Source of the DNA: DASUPK01 sp963821705
GTDB taxonomy: Bacteria; Actinomycetota; Thermoleophilia; Solirubrobacterales; 70-9
Direction of reading: 5' to 3'
Assembly (NCBI GenBank): GCA_963821705.1
Contig: CAWGEV010000005.1
Location: forward strand, 372,001 to 436,000
DNA length: 64,000 bases
The position numbers were made by a program, and so were the translations under genes. Below, one piece after another: positions 1 to 8,571 of the stretch (the first letter of the stretch is position 1; each line of letters begins with the position of its first letter). Below the pieces are notes generated by a model. The model saw only the letters and a list, made by a program, of their open reading frames with translations. It made no database searches and was not told the origin of the DNA.

Positions 1-707
1 GTGTCTCCCGGGATCCGGAGGAGCGACTCGTGCTCTCGCCGCACCAGCTTCGGGCCCTCCCCATCGGGAAGCAGGAAGGGCGAGAGGTCGGGGTGCCTCA
101 GCGTGTCCCGCAGGATGAGGTCGGCGTCGAGCAGCTCCGGGTTGGTGCTGGCGTTCGGCGCGAACGACACGATGATGTCGGCCGGCCGCCGCTGCGGGCG
201 GATGTGTCGCTCCACGTCCTCCTCCCGCCGGTCGAGCTCGGCGATCACCTGGTGAGTCGTGTAGCCCCTGCGCGTGCAGTCACGCGTCAGCTTCCAGGTC
301 CGCCGCAGCTCCTCGGGCGGGGCCAGGAAGACGCGGATGTCGTGCGCGGCGCAGAGCGCCTCCGAGCTGAAGTTGAGCAGTCCCTCGACCACCACGAAGG
401 AGTTCGGGCGCACGTACTCCGGTGGGCCCAGGGTCCCGCTCCGATGGTCGTAGGTCGGCTTCAGGACCGGCTCTCGTCGCCGCAGATGCGCGAGGTGCTG
501 ACCGAGGATGTCCAGATGGTTGGCGGCGGGGTTGAGGGGAGTGATGCCCAGCTCGGCGCGCTGTTGCCGCCCGTAGCGGTGGTAGTCGTCACCGCTGATG
601 TAGGACACGTGCTCCGCCCCTCCGAGGATGCGGACGACGCCCCGGGTGAGGGTGGTCTTGCCGGCGGCGGAGTCCCCGACCACTCCGAGGACGACCGGAC
701 GAGTCAT
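1..707 (-). CDS. prk: Phosphoribulokinase, class II, N-terminal part (cut by window edge)
   Basis: This gene runs off the left edge; 235 codons are visible from an ATG at 707. Phosphoribulokinase phosphorylates ribulose 5-phosphate to ribulose 1,5-bisphosphate for RuBisCO. The Walker A loop GVVGDSAAGKTTL is at residues 8-20. ISGDDYHRYGRQQR and KPTYDHRSG follow the cyanobacterial/plant class II pattern. The family signature is visible as KLTRDCTRRGYTTH, with His where the classical pattern ends in Glu. The gene lies 44 bp downstream of malyl-CoA lyase on the same strand, so the two are probably co-transcribed. The reading frame is open without interruption. RuBisCO is not in the window. A uridine kinase is the nearest alternative family, but the substrate-binding segments favour phosphoribulokinase. 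Confidence 0.88.
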   Translation of the reverse strand, partial: MTRPVVLGVVGDSAAGKTTLTRGVVRILGGAEHVSYISGDDYHRYGRQQRAELGITPLNPAANHLDILGQHLAHLRRREPVLKPTYDHRSGTLGPPEYVRPNSFVVVEGLLNFSSEALCAAHDIRVFLAPPEELRRTWKLTRDCTRRGYTTHQVIAELDRREEDVERHIRPQRRPADIIVSFAPNASTNPELLDADLILRDTLRHPDLSPFLLPDGEGPKLVRREHESLLRIPGD

Positions 708-751
708 CCGGCAAGGATGCCAGATCGGCGGGCCCCGCCGTGATCCGATCG

Positions 752-1771
752 TCAGGCGCCGGCGGCGGGCCCTGCGGCCACGGCCGGCCCACGGGAGCCC
801 TTCTCACGCTCCTCGATCAGCTCGATCTTGGCGAGGAGGTGCTCGGCCATCCGCAGCGAGGCCTGGTCGATCAGCCGGCCGTCGAGCGAGACCGCGCCAT
901 TGCCCGAGCGATGCGCCTCCTCCATCGCGGCCATGATCCGGCGCGTTCTCGAGACCAGGCGCTGATTGGGCGAGAACACGTCGTTCGCCAGCTCGATCTG
1001 GCTCGGATGGATGCACCACTTGCCCTCGAAGCCGAGGATCGACGCCCTCCGTGCCGCGACGAGGTAGCCCTCGGCGTCGGCGAAATCCCCGAAGGGGCCG
1101 TCGATCGGTCGCAGGCCATGTGCCCGGCAGGTGACCGCGATTCGAGCCAGGGGATAGTGCCATTGGTCGCCCCAGTGAAGCTCCCGGTCAAGCTCCTGCT
1201 CCTCCGAGGGGTCGGTGATGACGGCGTAGCCGGCGTCCGAGCCGCCGATTGACGCGGTGTGGCTCTCGATCGACGCGGCGTAGTCGGCGACGCCGAAGAT
1301 CAGTGCCTCCAAACGCTCCGGCGAGCTGGCCGCGATCCCGTCGAGGTTGACCAGTCCCTTCGCGGTCTCGATCAGAGCCGAGATTCCGACCGGCTTCTCG
1401 ATCCCGACGGCGTCCTCGATCTGCGTCAGGAGCGTCGCGACGAGATGAATGTCGCCTGCCGATGCGGCCTTCGGGATCAGGACCGTGTCGAGCCATTCGC
1501 CGCTCTGCTCCATCACATCGACGATGTCGCGGTAGCAGTAGTGCGTGTCCAGCCCGTTGATCCTCACGGTCACCGTACAGCCGCTCCAGTCGAGCTCATT
1601 GAGCGCGTCGATCACGTTCCGTCGCGCCTGGGGCTTGTCGTCCGGGGCGACCGCGTCCTCCAGGTCCAGCATGACCACGTCCGCACCCAGGCCCGGGGCC
1701 TTCTCGAGCATCCGCACGTTGGTGCCGGGAACGCACAGCTCGCTGCGATGCAACCGCACTGGGATCATCAT
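752..1771 (-). CDS. mcl: Malyl-CoA lyase (HpcH/HpaI-CitE superfamily), serine-cycle type
   Basis: The 339-residue protein should cleave (S)-malyl-CoA to acetyl-CoA and glyoxylate, the last step of the serine cycle; related enzymes act on beta-methylmalyl-CoA. It resembles methylotroph MclA from end to end: RSELCVPGTN near the start, DVVMLDLEDAVAPDDK, RINGLDTHYCYRD, LIFGVADYAAS, LRPIDGPFGDFADAEGY, GFEGKWCIHPSQI and a C-terminal GAVSLDGRLID. The acidic residues of LDLED and the IDGPFGD segment belong to the metal/CoA-thioester site. A purine-rich ribosome binding site (GAGGGAGAG) precedes the ATG; a second ATG follows at codon 2. The gene is intact and is divergent from the GmaS-like operon, with prk downstream. 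CitE-like or beta-methylmalyl-CoA lyase activity is possible, but the similarity to serine-cycle enzymes is strong. Confidence 0.87.
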   Translation of the reverse strand: MMIPVRLHRSELCVPGTNVRMLEKAPGLGADVVMLDLEDAVAPDDKPQARRNVIDALNELDWSGCTVTVRINGLDTHYCYRDIVDVMEQSGEWLDTVLIPKAASAGDIHLVATLLTQIEDAVGIEKPVGISALIETAKGLVNLDGIAASSPERLEALIFGVADYAASIESHTASIGGSDAGYAVITDPSEEQELDRELHWGDQWHYPLARIAVTCRAHGLRPIDGPFGDFADAEGYLVAARRASILGFEGKWCIHPSQIELANDVFSPNQRLVSRTRRIMAAMEEAHRSGNGAVSLDGRLIDQASLRMAEHLLAKIELIEEREKGSRGPAVAAGPAAGA

Positions 1772-2011
1772 CTCTCCCTCGCTCGACCGACTGGGACCGA
1801 GGCAGTCAACCCGCTCCGCCCTCCTCGATCAAGCGAAGTGTCGAGAGGAGATATAGAGAGAACTCTTTGAATATCGAGGAACCGTTAGGCCAAGACCGTG
1901 CAACCGGCAGGCGCCTGAGCGAATGTACCTTTTTGTTCAGTCGACGGTTATAGTGCGCCCGACAGAGTCCCCGCACCGCTGAGCGCAACCCGGAGACGGA
2001 GAAGGAGCAAC
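1772..2011. promoter_or_regulatory. Divergent intergenic region between mcl and the first GmaS-like operon
   Basis: This 240-bp gap separates two outward-facing operons and must hold both promoters. Its centre (about 1840-1955) is clearly richer in A+T than the flanks and holds TATATAG-like and TATAGT stretches (TATAGT at 1949-1954). I could not find a -35 box at correct spacing, so no promoter is called precisely. A CTTTGAA heptamer near 1865 is the reverse complement of the TTCAAAG found in the 18.1-kb promoter. The + strand gene has a good ribosome binding site, AAGGAG, just before its ATG. Confidence 0.6.
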
Positions 2012-3458
2012 ATGGCGTCGAAGAACGAGGTGCCCAGCGAGGTCGAGGCCGCACTCTCTTCGCCGAAGATCGAGCCCGCCCCGCGGACCCTGGAGGAAGC
2101 GCGCAACGCGCCCGGAAGGGCGGAGAAGATCGCCGAGATCGAGAAGCGGATCGCCGACGAGGGGATCGAGTACGTCTTCTTCCAGCAGATCTCGATCAGC
2201 GGCCACATCAACGGCAAGGGCGTGGTGGCGACCTGGTTCCCGAAGGTGGCGGCCCGCGGTTACCAGCTGGTCTATGGGGCCACGGCCGACCTGTTCACCG
2301 ACCGCGAGGGCAACTACATCGGCTTCGGCCCCGCAGGAGTCCGAGCTGGCGGCGATGGCGGATCTGGACACCTTCGAGGTCCTGCCCTGGGACCCGCGGG
2401 TGGCGCGAGTCTACTGCGATTGCTACGACACCGAGACAGGCGAGCTGCTCGACGCCGACCCGCGCCAGAACCTGAAGCGGGTCGCCCACGACGTCGAGGA
2501 GGAGCTCGGTTACTCGTTCCTCTGCGGGATCGAGCCGGAGATGATGTGGATGAAGATCCCCGAGCCGGGTCAGGAGCCCGAGGGCGTCACCAAGCCCTGG
2601 TGCTACCACATCAACCAGTTCGAGCAGCTGCAGCCCGTGATCCTCGACGTGGTCGCCTACGGCAGGGCGCTGGGCCTCGACATGAGCTACGGCGACCACG
2701 AGGACGCCCCCGGGCAGCTGGAGCTCAACTTCCGCTTCGACCGCGCGTTGCGGACGGCGGACAACCTCAGCACCTACCGGCAGATCTGCAGCGCGGTGGG
2801 CCGCAAGCACGGCCTCCACGCATCATTCATGCCGAAGCCGTTCACCGGGGTCTCGGCGAACGGGCACCACCATCACTTCACGCTGCTCGACGGGGAAGGG
2901 AACAACGTGTTCCACGACCCCGACGGGCCGGCGCAGCTCTCCGAGGTCGGCAGGAGGTTCATGGGCGGCATCCTCGACCACTTCCGCGCGCTGACCTGCA
3001 TCGGCTCGCCGACGGTCAACTCGTACAAGCGGATGTGGGATTTCGGCTTCTGGGCGCCGGTCTACAAGAACTACGGCTGGCAGAACCGCACCTGCACGGT
3101 CCGAGTCGCCAGCGGCGGCCGCTTCGAGTTCCGGGGAGTGGACTCCTCCTGCAACCCGTACCTGACCCAGGCCGCGCTGCTGACCGCCGGGCTGGACGGC
3201 GTTCGTCGCGAGCTCGACCCGGGCCCGCCCCAGCAGCGAAACACCTACGACCTGCTGGCCGAGGGCGCCGAGTTCGAGCGCGTGCCCGACCATCTCGGGG
3301 CTGCGCTGGAGGCGCTGGAGGCGGACGAGGTCATCCGGGGGGCGCTGCCCGGCCGTCTCTACGATGTCTTCATGCACTACAAGCGTGACGAGTGGGAGCG
3401 CTACCTGGCAGCGGTGACCGACTGGGAGCGTGAGCAGTACCTGGACGTCATGCCATGA
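2012..3458 (+). CDS. Glutamine-synthetase-family ligase, diverged GmaS-like (frameshifted)
   Basis: This is a type III-like glutamine synthetase, probably joining an amine to the gamma-carboxyl of glutamate with ATP. The reading frame changes once near 2333, where a C run appears one base too long (GGCCCC before GCAGGAG). Joined, it gives about 481 residues. N-terminal half: YVFFQQISISGHINGKG and GATADLFTDREGNY. C-terminal half: SYGDHEDAPGQLELNF, FMPKPFTGVSANGHHHHF (metal-binding His), GSPTVNSYKRMWDF and SSCNPYLTQAALLTAGLDG. It is clearly more distant from known GmaS than the copy at 18241: the first 130 residues and the region after NSYKRM differ, so another amine substrate is possible. It starts the operon with mgsABC-like genes directly behind it. 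The start is the ATG after AAGGAG. Confidence 0.75.
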
Positions 3459-3478
3459 CCTGGAGGGGGTGATCGACC

Positions 3479-4409
3479 GTGTGCGGGATAGCGGGGATCA
3501 TCTACCGGAACGGCGGGGGGTCGGAGAGCGTCGGGCGCGACATGACCCGGATGCTCCAGGCGATGAAGCACCGGGGGCCGGATTCGACGGGCTTCGCGCT
3601 CTACCGCGGCGGCGACGACACGTACGTGATGCACGTGAAGCTCAGCGAGTCGACCGAGCACGACCCGGACCTCGAGCGACGGATGCAGCGGCAGCGTGGT
3701 GACGTCGAGACGCGCATGCGCGCGGCCGGCGCCCGGATCGAGGAGATCAAGGAGGCGCCCAGAACCATGACGGTCATCTTCGCCTTCGACGGGGACCTGA
3801 AGCAGCTCGCGGACGCCGTCGAGCGGGTGCGCCACACGGAGGTGCTGTCGCTGGGGCGTTCCCTGGAGATCATCAAGGACCTCGGTGACGCCGAGACCGT
3901 CTCGGACGAGTATCGGCTGGGCGAGCTTCATCGGAACCCACGCGATCGGCCACGCGCGCATGGCGACGGAGTCGGACGTCGACATCGCCAACGCCCATCC
4001 ATATTGGGCCTACCCCTTTCCGGACGTGGCCGTCGTCCACAACGGCCAGCTCACGAACTTCCACGACTGGCGCCGGCGGTTGATCCGCGCCGGCCATCGC
4101 TTCCACTCCGACTGCGACTCGGAGATCATCGCCGTCTACCTCGCCGAGCAGATGAGCCGCGGCAGGACCCTCGAGGAGGCGATGCGGCAGAGCCTCGAGG
4201 ACCTCGACGGGGTGTTCACCTACATCTGCGTCACGGAGGACTCGCTCGGGGTCGCCAAGGACGAGCTGGGCGCCAAGCCGCTCGTCCTCTACGAGGACGA
4301 CGACCTGGTCGCGCTGGCCTCGGAGGAGATCGCGATCCGCCAGGTGCTCGATCGGGAGATCGAGACGCATGACCCGTACGAGGGCGAGGTGCGCGTGTGG
4401 AGCAGGTGA
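3479..4409 (+). CDS. mgsA: Class II glutamine-amidotransferase-like subunit, MgsA-type, copy 1 (frameshifted)
   Basis: The N-terminal nucleophile Cys2 is present (MCGIAGII, GTG start at 3479), as expected for the Ntn-type amidase domain of glutamate synthases. In N-methylglutamate synthase this domain removes the amine from gamma-glutamylmethylamide and passes it on. The frame breaks once near 3918-3925; after it the sequence continues as FIGTHAIGHARMATES, then VVHNGQLTNFHDWRR, a second family hallmark. Length is about 309 residues once joined, as in the intact copy at 19627 (302). It lies 20 bp after the ligase gene and overlaps mgsB copy 1 by 13 bp, so the genes are translationally linked. 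Confidence 0.75.
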
Positions 4410-5184
4410 GCGAGCAGCCCCGCATGGACGAGCGCGGACTCGTCGAGCTCGACGACTCGGTCCCGAAGCAGTCGAAGATCGACGGCGAAAGCGCCGTGAT
4501 CGACGCCCGCGACATGACGACGCGAAAGATCAACGCCGAGCTCCGCTGGCTGATCTACGAGCGAGGGCGTCACCGACGTCACCGTGCGGGACCCGAGCGC
4601 GCGCCACTCGCTGGGCGTCGCGATCCTGGCTCGCTGCCACATTCGGTTCGAGGGCAGCCTCGGGCTACTTCGGCTGCGGGCTGATCGACGGCCCGGAGGT
4701 CGAGATCACCGGGCGCGTCGGCTGGTCGGTCGCCGAGAACATGATGTCCGGCGTCGTCGTGGTCGAGAGCAACGCAGGCTCGCTGGCCGGAGCCGCGCTG
4801 CGAGGCGGCGACCTGGTCGTCAAGGGCGACGTCGGCGCCCGCACCGGGATCGACCAGAAGGGCGGCACGATCGTCGCGCTCGGCAACGCGGCTTCGATGA
4901 CCGGCTTCATGATGCAGCGCGGGCGCCAGATCATCTGCGGGGACGTCGGGCACGGGCTCGGCGACTCGATGTACGACGGGACCATCTACGTCGGCGGAGA
5001 GATCGCCTCGCTGGGGATCGACTGCGTCGAGTCCGAGTGGACCGACGCCGACACCGAGCTGGTCGAGCGCAAGTTCTCGATCTACGGCCTCGGAGCACCG
5101 CCGAAGCTGCGCAAGTTCGTCTGCGGGAAGAAGCTCTACAACTACGACAACCTCGAGCCCAGCGAGCGGAAGCTGGTGCTCTGA
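4397..5184 (+). CDS. mgsB: GltB3-like (GXGXG) subunit, MgsB-type, copy 1 (frameshifted)
   Basis: This corresponds to the C-terminal beta-helix domain of glutamate synthase, a structural subunit of N-methylglutamate synthase. Repeated Gly-rich turns are visible: GRVGWSVAENMMSG, GGDLVVKGDVGARTG, KGGTIVALGNAASMTGF and GDVGHGLGDSMYDG. Two frameshifts are inferred, near 4560 and near 4655; both read as single inserted C bases. Joined length is about 262 residues, somewhat longer than copy 2 (233). A GTG at 4397 overlapping the previous gene is the chosen start; ATG 4424 is an alternative. The protein ends with KKLYNYDNLEPSERKLVL, matching the RQLYNFHLDN ending of copy 2. Confidence 0.72.
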
Positions 5185-5196
5185 GGAGGGATCACG

Positions 5197-6644
5197 ATGG
5201 CCGATCAGGAACACCACCGGACTCGCGCGAGGCGATCGGGCGCAGCCCGATCTTCACGCCGGAGGTCATCAACGACATCCACATGAAGGCCGAGCTGGGC
5301 CGCTACCGGATGCGCGGCTTCTCGATGTTCAAGAAGATCCCGCACTGGGACGAGCTGATCTTCCTGCCCGGCACCCTGACGCGCTTCGTGATCGAGGGCT
5401 ACCGCGAGAAGTGCGACACGAGGACGGTGCTCGGCAGCCGCTTCGCGAAGAAGCCGCTCGAGCTCGACATCCCCGTCTACATCACGGGGATGAGCTTCGG
5501 CGCGCTCTCGCTCGAGGCGAAGATGGCGCTCGCCAAGGGCGCCTCGATGGCCGGCTCGGCGACCTGCTCCGGGCGAGGGCGGAATGATCCCGCCCGAGCG
5601 CGACCTCTCGACCAAGTGGTACTACCAGGTGATCCAGAGCCGCTACGGCTTCAACCCCCACCACCTGATGCTGGCGGACGGGATCGAGTTCTTCATCGGC
5701 CAGGGGTGCAAGGTCGGGGTCGGCGGCCACCTGATGGGCCAGAAGGTGACCGAGCAGGTCGCCGAGATGCGCTGCGCTGCCGGCCGGGATCGACCAGCGC
5801 TCACCGGCGCGCCACCCCGACTGGCTCGGCCCCGACGACCTCTCGCTGAAGGTGCAGGAGACCCGAGAGGCGACCAACTACGAGGTCCCGATCCAGCTCA
5901 AGCTCGGCGCCGCCCGCGTCTACGACGACGTGCGCATGGCCGCCAAGTGCGGCCCGGACATCATCTATCTCGACGGCGCAGAGGGCGGCACCGGCGCCGG
6001 CCCCCACATCGCGGCGGAGGAGACGGGGATCCCGCTGATGGCGGCGATCCCCGAGGCGCGCCGCGCGCTCGAGGACGTCGGGCTCGTCGGACGACGTCGA
6101 CCTCGTGGTCGCGGGCGGGATCCGCAACGGCGGCGACATCGCCAAGTGCCTGGCGCTGGGCGCCGACGCGATCGCGATCGGCCACTCCGCGCTGATGGCG
6201 CTCAACTGCAACAAGGAGATTCCCGGCGTCACCGACTACGAGGGGACGGTCGGCGTGCCGGCGGGACAGTGCTACCACTGCCACACTGGCCGCTGCCCGG
6301 TCGGAATCACGACGCAGGACCCCGAGCTGCGCAAGCGCCTCGACGTGGACGGGGCCGCCCAGCGGGTGTTCAACTTCCTGCACGCGCTGACGCTGGAGGT
6401 CCAGATGCTCGCGCGCGCCTGTGGCAAGACCAGCGTCCACAGCCTCGAGCCGGAGGACCTGGCGGCGCTCACCGTCGAGGCCTCCGCGATGGCACGGGTC
6501 CCGCTGGCGGGCACGGACTACATCCCCGGCGTCACCGAGGAGCGGGCCCTCGGCGAGATCCGCACCATGCTCGACCAGTACCTGGAGAACCCGGTGGACT
6601 ACATGCCCGAGGCCGCACCGATGGCCGGGGAGGACGGGAAGTGA
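5197..6644 (+). CDS. mgsC: Glutamate-synthase-like FMN subunit, MgsC-type, copy 1, with Cys cluster (frameshifted)
   Basis: This is the FMN-binding TIM-barrel domain of the glutamate synthase family, which reduces the imine formed with 2-oxoglutarate. Visible motifs are ITGMSFGALSLEAK, GMIPPERDLSTKWYYQ, VGVGGHLMGQKV, LDGAEGGTGAGP and VAGGIRNGGDIAKCLALGAD. The segment GQCYHCHTGRCPVGITTQ carries the cysteines that bind a [3Fe-4S] cluster in classical glutamate synthase. Four frame changes are inferred (about 5224, 5576, 5776 and 6090); the first reads as a lost C, the others as single inserted bases. AGGAGG precedes the ATG at 5197. Joined length is about 482 residues. The stop overlaps the start of the next gene by three bases. 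Confidence 0.75.
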
Positions 6645-7084
6645 CGCGAGCCGACGAGGTGCGCGAGCCCGAGAAGGTCGTCTCGATCGACGCCGAGTAC
6701 CTCTCCGGCAAGCGCTTCCCCTACCAGGAGGACATCTCCCTCGTCGAGGACATCGATCTCGACGCGGCGACCCCCGGCAAGGACCTGAACTGGCTCGAGG
6801 ACGTCGAGCTCCTGGAGGAGGAGGGCACGCCCGCGGTCTTCGATCGCTACTCGAATTCCTTCCTACGGATCTATTTCCCGATCCCCGAAGGCCGGGAGGA
6901 CGAGATCGCCCGCAAGGTGCTGATCACCCATCTCACCTCCGGCAACTCCTACGGCATCAGGCTGAAGGGACCGCACGCGAAGTTCGCTCAACCCGAGCTG
7001 GGTCCCTGGGTGCCGGACTCCAAGACCGTGGGAGAGAACTGGAGACCCCCGGTGCTCGAGGGCTGGGAGCCCCCCGAGCACTGA
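6641..7084 (+). CDS. Unrecognised 147-residue acidic protein coupled to mgsC copy 1
   Basis: A GTG at 6641 overlaps the TGA of mgsC copy 1 (GTGA), so translation is probably coupled. The frame is open for 147 codons and shows no family I recognise. Residues 15-60 are very acidic and Tyr/Leu-rich (FPYQEDISLVEDIDLD). A compact middle follows (RYSNSFLRIYFPIPEG, then KVLITHLTSGNSYGIR). The end is Pro/Trp-rich (LGPWVPDSKT, GWEPPEH). There is no signal peptide, membrane segment or cysteine cluster. It is the last gene before the inverted-repeat element and the flavoprotein pair. Its place suggests an accessory subunit or chaperone of the second amine module. No counterpart exists in the 18.2-23.8 kb operon. 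Confidence 0.7.
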   Translation: MTRADEVREPEKVVSIDAEYLSGKRFPYQEDISLVEDIDLDAATPGKDLNWLEDVELLEEEGTPAVFDRYSNSFLRIYFPIPEGREDEIARKVLITHLTSGNSYGIRLKGPHAKFAQPELGPWVPDSKTVGENWRPPVLEGWEPPEH

Positions 7085-7089
7085 CGTGA

Positions 7090-7251
7090 GATGAGCTGGA
7101 CCGCGGCCACACCAGCCCGATGACGCGCGTAGCACTTCGCATCTCTTCGTCCTCGGGCTTGCCCTTGGCACCACCAAGGGCTGCGCCCTGCGTCCTCGAT
7201 CTGCTCGGCCACGCACGTCCTCGGACAGGCGTGGCCGCGATCCATCTCATC
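7090..7251. repeat. 162-bp element with 21-bp inverted ends and an internal hairpin
   Basis: The left arm (7090-7110) and right arm (7231-7251) are reverse complements at 19 of 21 positions; both contain CGCGGCCAC or its complement. Between them GCCCTTGG and CCAAGGGC (7161-7181) form a perfect 8-bp stem with a five-base loop. The right arm ends two bases before the ATG of the first FAD oxidoreductase, which has no obvious Shine-Dalgarno sequence. As RNA the element could fold into one long hairpin covering the translation start. A small mobile element remnant is the alternative; I saw no clear target-site duplication. Confidence 0.6.
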
Positions 7252-7253
7252 TG

Positions 7254-8543
7254 ATGCCCGCGGTGCCCGACTCGGCGCGCCACCTGGTGATCGGCGCCGG
7301 AGTGCACGGGCTGTCGACCGCCTGGCACCTTGCCGAGGCGGGGGAGGAGGCGCTGGTGGTAGACAAGACGGCGGTCGCGGCGGGAGCCTCCGGGATCGCA
7401 TGCGGGGTGATCCGCAACAACTACTTCCAGCCGGCGATGCAGGAGCTGATGGCGGCCTGCGTCGAGATCTGGGAGTCGGACCCGGAGGCGTTCAGCTACC
7501 ACGGCTCCGGCTACGTCGCGCTCGGCCCGGCCGCCCAGGAGGAGGAGCTCTCGGAGGTCTTCGAGCGGCAGCAGCAGATCGGCTACCCGTCCGAGCTGGT
7601 CACCGGCGAGGCGGAGGTGGCCGCCCACATGCGGGAGATGTTCGGCGACTGGCGGGCGCCGGGGCTCACCGTGTGCCTGCACGAGCGCGCCGGAGGCTAC
7701 GCCTTCAACCGCGAATCGATGCTGGGGCTGGCCGAGAAGGCGCGCGGGGCTGGCGCGGAGATCGCCGAGGGCGTCGAGGTGACGGGGTTCGAGTCGGACG
7801 AGTCGGGCGTCGTGACCGCGGTGCTGACGACCGCCGGCGCGATCGACGTCGAGCAGGTGGTGGTGGCCGTCGGACCGTGGATCGCGTCGCTGTGGGAGTC
7901 GCTCGGCCTGCCCGACCGCCTCGACGTGCACCGTCCCGACGGCTCGGTGGACCGCAACGTGCCCATGTGGACCTACTGGTACCTGCAGGAGGGGGAGGTG
8001 GACCTTCCGCCGAGCACGCTGAACACCGACGACGGCCGCGAGCCGCCCGTGCTGCACGTCGACTCCCACGAGCCGCTCATCGCCGACGACGGAGAGCTGC
8101 TCACCGAGGAGCCCTGGGGCATCTACGTGAAGCCGGACCGCGACTCCGTGCAGGGCGGCGCGGCTCCCCTCACCGTCGGCCCCGAGTTCGAGGTGGATCC
8201 GTACCCGACCGGCAGCGTCGACCCGGGCTTCCCGGACCAGTGGTGCGCCGCGCTCTCTCACTGCCTATCGCGCTTCGAGGGGTGCCGCGACCGCTATGTG
8301 GGGGTTCGGTCCGGCGGCGCGGGCGCCTTCACGGCCGACAACTTTCCCATCTTCGACCGGATGCGCGACAACGTCTACGTCGTCGCGGACTCCAACCATG
8401 GCTACAAGATGATCGCCGTCGGCCGTGAGGTCGCACGGGAGCTCCAGGGAGAGCACTCGAGCCTGCTGAGCCCGTTCCGCTTTGAGCGATTCGCGACCGG
8501 CGAGCTGCACCCGGTCTCGAGCAGCCCCTACCCCTGGAGTTGA
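7254..8543 (+). CDS. FAD-dependent oxidoreductase, DAO/sarcosine-oxidase-like family, tandem copy 1
   Basis: The 429-residue protein is a soluble flavoenzyme of the D-amino-acid oxidase fold, a family that oxidises N-methyl or amino groups of amino acids. The Rossmann loop LVIGAGVHGLSTAW is at residues 11-24 and the FAD adenosine segment is around ALVVDKTAVAAGASGI. Near the C-terminus GVRSGGAGAFTADNFPIFD and VVADSNHGYKMIAVG match the flavin-proximal region of the family. It is intact and ends PYPWS, almost as the next gene does. The start is the ATG at 7254, right behind the inverted repeat. The substrate is unknown; context suggests the N-alkylglutamate or a related amine product of the upstream module. 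Confidence 0.8.
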   Translation: MPAVPDSARHLVIGAGVHGLSTAWHLAEAGEEALVVDKTAVAAGASGIACGVIRNNYFQPAMQELMAACVEIWESDPEAFSYHGSGYVALGPAAQEEELSEVFERQQQIGYPSELVTGEAEVAAHMREMFGDWRAPGLTVCLHERAGGYAFNRESMLGLAEKARGAGAEIAEGVEVTGFESDESGVVTAVLTTAGAIDVEQVVVAVGPWIASLWESLGLPDRLDVHRPDGSVDRNVPMWTYWYLQEGEVDLPPSTLNTDDGREPPVLHVDSHEPLIADDGELLTEEPWGIYVKPDRDSVQGGAAPLTVGPEFEVDPYPTGSVDPGFPDQWCAALSHCLSRFEGCRDRYVGVRSGGAGAFTADNFPIFDRMRDNVYVVADSNHGYKMIAVGREVARELQGEHSSLLSPFRFERFATGELHPVSSSPYPWS

Positions 8544-8571
8544 CGGTGGCCGCCGCCACGGGCGCGCACCG

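Noticed and set aside
6957..8261. A 434-codon - strand frame opposite the first FAD oxidoreductase
   Set aside because: The + strand has complete flavoprotein motifs; the antisense frame has none.
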